The translations under genes and the position numbers were made by a program. From Christensenella sp. UBA7868 (GTDB lineage Bacteria; Bacillota; Clostridia; Christensenellales; UBA1242): a DNA stretch of 12,050 bases. The notes below the pieces were generated by a model. That model worked only from the letters and a program-made list of their open reading frames with translations, did not search any database and was not told where the DNA came from. The stretch lies in contig DLSG01000064.1 of NCBI GenBank assembly GCA_002501285.1, forward strand, positions 1 to 12,050, in the 5' to 3' direction. This document shows, piece by piece, positions 5,995-11,110 of the stretch (position 1 is the first letter of the stretch; each line of letters begins with the position of its first letter).

Positions 5995-6023
5995 ATTTTA
6001 CCATATTGAAATAAAGTTTTCAA
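5995..6023 (-). promoter_or_regulatory. Dehydrogenase promoter, predicted leaderless start
   Basis: On the minus strand, TTGAAA (6018-6023), a 17-nt spacer and an extended -10, TGG followed by TAAAAT (5995-6000). Six nt separate the -10 from the ATG at 5988, placing the expected transcription start on the start codon. Confidence 0.75.
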
Positions 6024-6027
6024 TATG
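6002..6027. promoter_or_regulatory. Perfect 10-bp inverted repeat between divergent promoters (candidate operator)
   Basis: CATATTGAAA (6002-6011) and TTTCAATATG (6018-6027) with a 6-nt spacer. One arm covers the -35 of the dehydrogenase promoter, the other lies in its -35/-10 spacer, and the repeat ends 2 nt before the methyltransferase -35. On the plus strand it is followed by a T-rich run (6028-6040), so it could also be an intrinsic terminator facing the methyltransferase gene. Confidence 0.55.
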
Positions 6028-6029
6028 TT

Positions 6030-6058
6030 TTGTTTTTTTTAGGGGTGTGTGATAAAAT
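6030..6058 (+). promoter_or_regulatory. Promoter of the rRNA methyltransferase gene
   Basis: A poor -35 TTGTTT (6030-6035), a 17-nt spacer and an extended -10, TGA then TAAAAT (6053-6058). The expected start near 6065 leaves a 19-nt leader with GGAG at 6073-6076. Confidence 0.65.
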
Positions 6059-6083
6059 AATAAAAGAAAATGTGGAGAAAATT

Positions 6084-6818
6084 ATGCAAGAAATATCAAG
6101 TGTAAGCAATGAAAAAGTTAAAGATTTAATTAAACTTTCGGACAAAAAATATAGAGATAATTCTGGGCTTGTTTTGATAGAAGGATACAAAATTTTTTTG
6201 GAAGCAATTAAAGCAAAAGCAGAAATTGTTGAAATTTTTGTAACTAAAAACGAACTTGAAAAAGTGGATTTAAAAGGTTTTAAAAACATAACTTTAATTG
6301 GTGATAAAGTAAGTGAGAAGTTGAGTTTTAACAAGACAAGTCAAAATTTTTTTGCGGTTATAAAAAAACTTGAAAAAAACTTTGATGACAAAAGATTTTT
6401 AATTTTAGATAATATTCAAGACCCACAAAATTTGGGAGCTATTATTAGAACCAGCGTTGCGTGTGATGTGAAAAAACTTTATTTATTAAATTGCGTAGAT
6501 GTTTATAACGACAAAGTTATTAGGGCAAGTATGGGGAATATCTTTAAAGTTTGCTGTGAAAAAATTGACTTAAAAAATTTGAAAGAAAAAGTGAAAAACC
6601 ATGTGATTTATTGTGCAGACATGGACGGGGAAAATGTTTTTAGTTTGACAAATAAACCCGATAATTTTGGCTTAATTTTAGGTAACGAAGGTCAGGGCGT
6701 AAGCGATGAAGTTAAGGCTCTTTCGAACAAAACAATTTCAATTCCGATGAAAAATGATGTGGAAAGTTTGAATGTTGCTGTGTCATGTGGAATAATTTTG
6801 TATAATTTAGTTTTCTAA
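6084..6818 (+). CDS. SpoU/TrmH-family RNA 2'-O-methyltransferase
   Basis: Transfers a methyl group from S-adenosylmethionine to a ribose 2'-OH in RNA, most likely 23S rRNA (RlmB/TsnR/YsgA type). 244 residues: an N-terminal substrate-binding domain (about 1-95) and a SPOUT knot domain. Motif 1 is NIQDPQNLGAIIRT (110-123) with the catalytic-type Arg122, motif 2 is LILGNEGQG (197-205), motif 3 is IPMKNDVESLNVAVS (220-234). The ATG at 6084 is preferred over an in-frame ATG at 6030 because GGAG lies 7 nt upstream and the predicted transcript starts near 6065. In Bacillota a gene of this type (ysgA) often follows rplT. No terminator is seen; palindromic repeats begin soon after its end. Confidence 0.93.
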   Translation: MQEISSVSNEKVKDLIKLSDKKYRDNSGLVLIEGYKIFLEAIKAKAEIVEIFVTKNELEKVDLKGFKNITLIGDKVSEKLSFNKTSQNFFAVIKKLEKNFDDKRFLILDNIQDPQNLGAIIRTSVACDVKKLYLLNCVDVYNDKVIRASMGNIFKVCCEKIDLKNLKEKVKNHVIYCADMDGENVFSLTNKPDNFGLILGNEGQGVSDEVKALSNKTISIPMKNDVESLNVAVSCGIILYNLVF

Positions 6819-6875
6819 AAGTGCTATATGAACCACAGGCGTCAAAGACATGCTTTATCATATTGTAAAATAAAA

Positions 6876-6953
6876 TTGCCAAGGCACATAACTTAAACAA
6901 AATAAAATTAAGTGCCGTAGGCACTTTGTTAAATAGAAGTACCATAGGCACAT
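6876..6953. repeat. Cluster of short palindromic (REP-like) repeats
   Basis: AAGTGCC-GTA-GGCACTT (6910-6926) is a perfect 7-bp palindrome. Nearby are decayed versions: AAGTACC-ATA-GGCACAT (6937-6953) and TTGCC-AA-GGCACAT (6876-6889). The same layout returns in the yebC-ruvC spacer. The stretch 6819-6962 otherwise shows no gene. Confidence 0.6.
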
Positions 6954-6962
6954 TACTAATAA

Positions 6963-7289
6963 ATTAGATATAATGTTTGTGTTGAAGCAAATAATAAATT
7001 GCTTACTTTAAACTATGGCGGAGTAATAACAAGCGCAAGTTATACTGGAACTTTATATAAAAACGCTGAAATAGGGATTTTTAGAACAAAAACTGATTCT
7101 GGTTGGCATTCAACAAGTTTGGGCAAAGGTGGTTCGAAAATTTGGGTTTGTAAAATTTATGATAATAATAAATTGGTGAGAAACATGATTCCTTGTGTAC
7201 GCTCATCTGATAATAAGCCAGGAATGTTTGATTCTGTTAGTAATACATTTTTCACAAATGCGGGCTCTGGTGAATTTTTGTGGGGTTAA
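6963..7289 (+). pseudogene. C-terminal remnant of a surface or phage-tail-type protein
   Basis: An open frame of 108 codons runs from just after a TAA at 6960-6962 to the stop at 7287-7289. It has no ATG near its start and no ribosome binding site; the first possible start is a TTG at 6999. The C-terminal half reads GKGGSKIWVCKIYDNNKLVR, then MIPCVRSSDNKPGMFD and TNAGSGEF. This matches the closing part of a jelly-roll/LamG-like domain common at the C-terminus of large secreted surface proteins and phage tail proteins of gut Bacillota (I-S-CKIYDNG-LVRDFIPC...GLYD...NAGTG pattern). The N-terminal bulk and any signal peptide are missing. It is probably the end of a deleted or transferred gene. 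It lies between palindromic repeats and a strong terminator that may have belonged to the intact gene. Confidence 0.65.
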
Positions 7290-7394
7290 ATCATTTAAAA
7301 CTTAAAGTTTAAAACAATTTTAAAAAAAGTAGGTTAAAAAATTTTATATTGATAAAAGTTTTTTAATATTTTAATTTGTTTTGATTTAACGCTA

Positions 7395-7427
7395 TTTTTT
7401 GGGGTCTTAATTGACCCCATTTTTTTG
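7395..7427 (+). terminator. Strong intrinsic terminator before yebC
   Basis: Stem GGGGTC (7401-7406) with GACCCC (7413-7418), loop TTAATT, followed by a T-rich run. It faces plus-strand transcripts coming from the methyltransferase gene or the surface-protein remnant. The stretch 7290-7400 holds only AT-rich sequence. Confidence 0.9.
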
Positions 7428-7474
7428 TGCAAAGTAGAATAACGGTTATGAATTTAAAATATTTTACTAATCAA

Positions 7475-7503
7475 TTGACAAAATTAATGTAATTATTTAT
7501 AAT
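7475..7503 (+). promoter_or_regulatory. Consensus promoter of yebC
   Basis: Perfect TTGACA (7475-7480), 17-nt spacer, perfect TATAAT (7498-7503). Expected start near 7510, with AAGGGGA in the short leader. Confidence 0.87.
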
Positions 7504-7535
7504 TTAACCGAATAATTGAATTTAAGGGGAAATTT

Positions 7536-8258
7536 ATGAGCGGACATAGCAAATTTAATAATATTAAACATACAAAAGAAAAAATGGATGCACAAAGAGG
7601 TAAAGTTTTTACAAAAATCGGAAAAGAAATCGCTGTTGCTGTTAAAATGGGTGGAAGCGATCCAAATTCTAACCCAAAACTTTACAATCTAATTGTTAAA
7701 GCACGTAATAATAATATGCCAAACGATAACATTCAGCGTTCTATTAAAAAGGCGGCTGGTGAACTTGGTGGCGGAAATTATGAAGAAATAACTTATGAAG
7801 GTTATGGAATTGGTGGAAGTGCTGTAATCGTTAATGTTTTAACCGATAATAAAAATCGTGCGGCTGGCGATGTTCGTCATATTTTTGATAAATTTGGCGG
7901 AAGTATGGGGCAAACTGGTTGCGTTTCATTTATGTTTGAAAGGAAAGGCGTTTTTGTTATTGAAAAAGACGACAAACTAACGGAAGACCAACTTTTTGAA
8001 TGGGCAATTGAAGCCGAGGCTGATGATGTTGTAGATGATGGCGATGTATTTGAAGTTTATTCAAGTCCTGATAAGTTTACAAGCGTTCAAGAGGCTTTGC
8101 AAAGTAAAGGCGTTAAATTTTTAAGTGCAAATATAGAACTTGTTCCAAATAGTTATATCGATTTAGAAGAAAAACAACTTGAAAGTTTCCAGAAAATGAT
8201 TGATAGTTTGGAAGATAATGATGATGTGCAAGATGTTTTCCACAATGTAAACTGTTAA
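7536..8258 (+). CDS. yebC: YebC/PmpR family protein (TACO1 homologue)
   Basis: Cytosolic protein of 240 residues, full length. The family N-terminus GHSKFNNIKHTKEKMDAQRG is intact, followed by FTKIGKEIAVAVK, the PNDNIQRSIKKAAG segment and the glycine-rich YEGYGIGGSAVIV region. It ends with the acidic C-terminal domain. Family members were first reported as DNA-binding regulators (PmpR), while the mitochondrial homologue TACO1 and later bacterial work point to a ribosome-associated role in translating difficult sequences such as proline runs. The sequence alone does not decide between them. AAGGGGA (7524-7530) supports the start. yebC often neighbours ruvC, as here, but the 523-bp repeat-filled spacer, a terminator and separate promoters mean the two are not one transcript. 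Confidence 0.95.
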   Translation: MSGHSKFNNIKHTKEKMDAQRGKVFTKIGKEIAVAVKMGGSDPNSNPKLYNLIVKARNNNMPNDNIQRSIKKAAGELGGGNYEEITYEGYGIGGSAVIVNVLTDNKNRAAGDVRHIFDKFGGSMGQTGCVSFMFERKGVFVIEKDDKLTEDQLFEWAIEAEADDVVDDGDVFEVYSSPDKFTSVQEALQSKGVKFLSANIELVPNSYIDLEEKQLESFQKMIDSLEDNDDVQDVFHNVNC

Positions 8259-8282
8259 AAAACTTCGCACTGCGTTGTTTCT

Positions 8283-8339
8283 AAAAAAATCTCAAAATAG
8301 TCATGTACAATAAGTACACGCCTATCTTGAGATTTTTTT
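8283..8339 (+). terminator. Long hairpin with T tract after yebC, likely terminator
   Basis: Positions 8283-8300 and 8322-8339 form an 18-bp stem with a single mismatch, ending in seven T. Inside the 21-nt loop is a second stem TGTAC/GTACA (8304-8308 with 8314-8318). It begins 25 nt after yebC and would end its transcript. The left arm recurs at 8425-8443, so it also belongs to a repeat. Confidence 0.8.
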
Positions 8340-8490
8340 GAGCCTAGCATTACTTGTTTTTTAGCAGTTCAATGTCGTTTTTAAATGATTTTTGAGGGTT
8401 TTTTAGAATAATGAGGTGTGTTTCAAAAAAAATCTCAAAATAGTTTTAATTTCAAACTGGCATAATAGGCTAAATCTCTTTTTACGATAA

Positions 8491-8507
8491 AAGTGTCTGC
8501 GACACTT
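8491..8507. repeat. Palindromic repeat copy AAGTGTC-TGC-GACACTT
   Basis: Perfect 7-bp palindrome with a 3-nt centre, the same layout as AAGTGCC-GTA-GGCACTT at 6910-6926. The single change in each arm is compensated in the other, so pairing is kept. A further decayed copy, AAGCGCC-TAT-GGCAGTGC, lies at 8663-8680. Confidence 0.6.
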
Positions 8508-8746
8508 GAGCCTAGCATTACTTGTTTTTTAACAGTTTAATGTTGTTTTCAAATGGTTTTTGTGAATTTTGAGTAATGTGTTGTTGTTAAAATTTCAAAC
8601 GATAGCACAAAGAAGAAAAATTTGTTTTTCATAAATTTATTATGTTTTATTTATTTTCGAAAAAGCGCCTATGGCAGTGCGATTTGATTGGTGACGGAAA
8701 ATAGAAGCACTTTTTTGTTTTAATTTGTTTTTAGTTAATTTATTAA

Positions 8747-8775
8747 TTGACTAATTTTTATTTATTATATATAAT
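8747..8775 (+). promoter_or_regulatory. ruvC promoter, predicted leaderless start
   Basis: TTGACT (8747-8752), 17-nt spacer, perfect TATAAT (8770-8775). The ATG at 8782 starts after exactly 6 nt, at the expected transcription start, and no ribosome binding site can fit between. Confidence 0.82.
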
Positions 8776-8781
8776 ATTATC

Positions 8782-9273
8782 ATGGTAATTTTGGGAATTG
8801 ACCCGGGATATGCGATTGTAGGGTTTGGCGTTGTTGAAAAAAATGGGAGTAATGTTAAATGTTTAGATTATGGCGTTATAACCACCGATAAAGATACAGA
8901 TTTTCCTACTCGTCTTATTCAAATTGCAGACGGGATAGATTATTTGATTGACAAGTTCAAGCCCGACTGTATGGCTCTTGAAGAATTATTTTTTCAAAAT
9001 AACCAAAAAACCGCAATTAATGTCGCAATGGCAAGAGGCGTTATTGTTGAAAGAGGTAAAAGAAAACTGGGAAACCTTTTTGAATATACACCGCTTCAAA
9101 TAAAGCAAGCATTAACTGGTCAAGGCAGGGCAGAAAAAGCACAAGTTCAATATATGGTTAAGGCAATTTTAAATTTAAACCAAATTCCAAAGCCTGACGA
9201 TGCGGCTGATGCTTTGGCGGTTGCTCTTTGTCATTCGCAGACTAATCAACAAATTGGCAATTTTAAATATTAA
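8782..9273 (+). CDS. ruvC: Crossover junction endonuclease RuvC
   Basis: Homodimeric Holliday-junction resolvase that nicks two opposing strands of the junction using magnesium, working with RuvAB. 163 residues, normal. The four acidic active-site residues are in place: Asp7 in GIDPG, Glu67 in LEELFF, and Asp140 and Asp143 in DDAADALA (equivalents of E. coli Asp7, Glu66, Asp138, Asp141). The N-terminal Met sits at the family position, so the start is firm even though no ribosome binding site exists; a leaderless mRNA is predicted. ruvC precedes ruvAB but is separated by 186 nt with repeats. No strong terminator lies between, so partial read-through into ruvA is possible. Confidence 0.97.
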   Translation: MVILGIDPGYAIVGFGVVEKNGSNVKCLDYGVITTDKDTDFPTRLIQIADGIDYLIDKFKPDCMALEELFFQNNQKTAINVAMARGVIVERGKRKLGNLFEYTPLQIKQALTGQGRAEKAQVQYMVKAILNLNQIPKPDDAADALAVALCHSQTNQQIGNFKY

Positions 9274-9279
9274 TTTTAG

Positions 9280-9387
9280 GAACTATTAAAAATTTAATCT
9301 AAATAAAAAGTAAAACAAATTTTTAGAAAAATTAAATCAGATTTTAATTTTAATAGTTCAGATTTTAATTTTAATAGTTCAAATTTA
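9280..9387. repeat. 21-bp tandem repeat with upstream inverted copy, ruvC-ruvA spacer
   Basis: A 21-bp unit beginning TCAGATTTTAA occurs twice head to tail (9337-9357, 9358-9378), with a partial third start at 9379. The stretch 9280-9300, just after ruvC, is an inverted match (18 of 21) to 9339-9359 and equally to 9360-9380, giving two alternative stem-loops. The last 12 nt pair perfectly, GAACTATTAAAA with TTTTAATAGTTC. Confidence 0.75.
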
Positions 9388-9431
9388 AAGATTTTAAAAA
9401 TACAAATTTAATAAAAATTATTTAATTTGTG

Positions 9432-9437
9432 TATAAA
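9432..9437 (+). promoter_or_regulatory. Weak -10 element ahead of ruvA
   Basis: TATAAA 22 nt before the ATG, with CGGAG (9449-9453) as ribosome binding site 6 nt from the start. The best -35, TTAATA (9408-9413), is poor. It may drive ruvAB-queA, alone or with read-through from ruvC. Confidence 0.4.
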
Positions 9438-9459
9438 ATAAATTTATACGGAGTAAAAA

Positions 9460-10059
9460 ATGATAGCGTATTTGAAAGGCAGAATAATAGATAAAAGTGA
9501 AAATATTGTAGTAGTTGAAGTTGGAGGCGTTGGTTATGAGGTTAATATTTCGCTAAACACAAGTTTAAGTTTACAGGGAAAAGCAGAATGTGAGTTATTC
9601 ACATATATGCAAGTGAGAGAAGATGGTGTATTTTTGTTTGGGTTTTCAACAAAACAAGAAAAAGAATTGTTTTTAAAACTTATAACTGTAAGTGGTGTAG
9701 GCCCTAAAATGGCAATTACAATTTTAGGTGGGGCAAGTTTAACAGATATATTAACGGCAATTGTTTGTGAAGACAGCAGTATGCTTTCTAAATTTAAAGG
9801 CGTAGGTAAAAAAACCGCAGAAAGAATAATTTTGGAACTTAAAGAAAAAGTAAATGCAGGAAGTGCAGAGCAAGGTTCAATGCTAGACTTTGTAGTTAAT
9901 ATAGACTTGAAAAACAATGTTATTGATGACACTATTATGGCATTAATGGCGCTAGGACTTAATAAAAGTGACGCAGTTAAGAAAATTAGAGAAAATTATA
10001 TAGACGGTGACAGTGTTGAAATTTTGATTGAGAAAATTTTGAAAAATTTGAGTAGGTAG
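9460..10059 (+). CDS. ruvA: Holliday junction branch migration protein RuvA
   Basis: Tetrameric DNA-binding subunit that holds the four-way junction flat and loads two RuvB rings. 199 residues, normal. Domain I is an OB fold (1-62: MIAYLKGRI, VGGVGYEVNIS, FTYMQVREDGVFLFGF). Domain II carries two helix-hairpin-helix motifs, ITVSGVGPKMA (75-85) and FKGVGKKTAERI (112-123). Domain III (about 150-199) is the RuvB-binding bundle, ending in IEKILKNLSR. CGGAG precedes the ATG. The stop codon is 1 nt before the ruvB start, so the two are translated together. Confidence 0.97.
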   Translation: MIAYLKGRIIDKSENIVVVEVGGVGYEVNISLNTSLSLQGKAECELFTYMQVREDGVFLFGFSTKQEKELFLKLITVSGVGPKMAITILGGASLTDILTAIVCEDSSMLSKFKGVGKKTAERIILELKEKVNAGSAEQGSMLDFVVNIDLKNNVIDDTIMALMALGLNKSDAVKKIRENYIDGDSVEILIEKILKNLSR

Positions 10060-10060
10060 T

Positions 10061-11110
10061 ATGGAAGAAAGATTTATTACAAGCACAAAAAATGAAAGTG
10101 AACTTGAAGTTGAAAATAAATTAAGGCCAACAACTTTAAACGATTATGTTGGACAAGAAAAAATAAAAAACAACTTAAAAGTTTTTATAAAAGCGGCAAA
10201 AGCGAGAGATGAAGCCCTTGACCATGTTCTTTTGTATGGACCTCCAGGACTTGGGAAAACAACCTTGTCGCATATTATTGCAAACGAACTTGGAAGTCAA
10301 ATTAAAATAACAAGTGGACCCGCTATTGAGAGTGCGGCAGACCTTGCAAGCATACTTACAAATTTAAGCAAAAATGATGTGCTTTTTATTGACGAAATTC
10401 ACAGGTTAAACCGAAGCGTAGAAGAAATTTTATATCCCGCCATGGAAGATTATGCGTTAGATTTTGTTGTTGGAAAAGGACCAAGTGCTAGGGCAATGCG
10501 TCTTAAAATTCAACCTTTTACTCTTATTGGGGCAACAACAAAAGCAGGTAACTTAACCGCTCCGCTTAGAGATAGGTTTGGGGTTATCGCTAGGCTTGAA
10601 ATGTACACAAGCGAAGAATTAAAACAAATTATTTTGCGTTCAAGTTCAATTCTTGGCATAAAAATTGACGATGATGCTTGTTTATGTCTTGCTAAACGTA
10701 GTAGGGGAACTCCAAGAATTGCAAACAGATTATTAAAAAGAATTAGAGATTTTGCGTTAGTTGAAAATAGTGATGTAATTACTCTTGACATCGCTAAAAA
10801 AAGTTTAGATTTATTAGAAGTTGACGAATATGGTTTAGATTATACTGACAGACGTATTTTGGAAGTTATGATTGACAAGTTCGGTGGAGGTCCTGTTGGC
10901 CTTGACACCTTGTCGGCTTCAACCAATGAAGAAGCAACAACTATTGAAGATGTTTATGAACCATATTTATTACAAATGGGTTTTATTGCAAGAACTCCAA
11001 GAGGAAGAATCTGCTTGCCACTTGCGTATGAACATTTAAACAAAAAATTGTCTGACGAGAAAAAGTCGGAACTTGAAACTTTAAAAAAAGAAGAAAATAA
11101 AAATGAATAG
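10061..11110 (+). CDS. ruvB: Holliday junction branch migration ATPase RuvB
   Basis: Hexameric AAA+ motor that pumps DNA through RuvA-bound junctions using ATP. 349 residues, within the family range, with a longer charged tail. Walker A is GPPGLGKTT (60-68) and Walker B is DEIH (111-114). Sensor 1 is GATT (157-160), the arginine finger lies in PLRDRFG (168-174), and sensor 2 is in GTPRIANRLLKR (216-227). The C-terminal winged-helix domain has GGGPVGLDTLSA and GFIARTPRGR. It starts 1 nt after ruvA, with no strong ribosome binding site of its own, and its last 8 nt overlap queA, giving a tight ruvA-ruvB-queA operon. Confidence 0.98.
   Translation: MEERFITSTKNESELEVENKLRPTTLNDYVGQEKIKNNLKVFIKAAKARDEALDHVLLYGPPGLGKTTLSHIIANELGSQIKITSGPAIESAADLASILTNLSKNDVLFIDEIHRLNRSVEEILYPAMEDYALDFVVGKGPSARAMRLKIQPFTLIGATTKAGNLTAPLRDRFGVIARLEMYTSEELKQIILRSSSILGIKIDDDACLCLAKRSRGTPRIANRLLKRIRDFALVENSDVITLDIAKKSLDLLEVDEYGLDYTDRRILEVMIDKFGGGPVGLDTLSASTNEEATTIEDVYEPYLLQMGFIARTPRGRICLPLAYEHLNKKLSDEKKSELETLKKEENKNE

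Larger units (their letters stand above)
8277..8562. repeat. Two tandem copies of a composite intergenic repeat
   Basis: Left module: 8277-8300 and 8420-8443 are identical over 24 nt except one base. Right module: 8340-8394 and 8508-8562 share the first 24 nt exactly and 50 of 55 overall, all five differences being transitions. The middles differ: copy 1 has the terminator-like hairpin, copy 2 has the palindrome AAGTGTC-TGC-GACACTT (8491-8507). Confidence 0.85.
8265..8682. mobile_element. Possible MITE-like repeat insertion between yebC and ruvC
   Basis: TCGCACTGC (8265-8273) and its exact reverse complement GCAGTGCGA (8674-8682) bound a 418-bp non-coding stretch made of hairpins, direct repeats and palindromes. 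No transposase frame is inside, and no target duplication is obvious. The ends are short enough to be chance, so this is a tentative call. Confidence 0.3.

Noticed and set aside
6030..6083. Earlier ATG at 6030 for the rRNA methyltransferase
   Set aside because: It overlaps the promoter, has no ribosome binding site, and adds residues not seen in the family; 6084 has GGAG 7 nt upstream.
6712..6951. 79-codon minus-strand frame over the end of the methyltransferase gene
   Set aside because: It overlaps conserved motif 3 of the methyltransferase and the palindromic repeats, with no ribosome binding site or family features.
6969..6974. TATAAT before the surface-protein remnant as a promoter
   Set aside because: No -35 at the right distance, and the hexamer lies within the open frame of the remnant.
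8277..8562. Direct repeats after yebC as a CRISPR array
   Set aside because: Only two copies, long modular repeats with diverged centres and no regular spacers or cas genes.
9534..9932. 132-codon minus-strand frame across ruvA
   Set aside because: Shadow of ruvA; the composition is Ser/Leu/Thr-rich without motifs. The same holds for the minus-strand frames over ruvB and queA.
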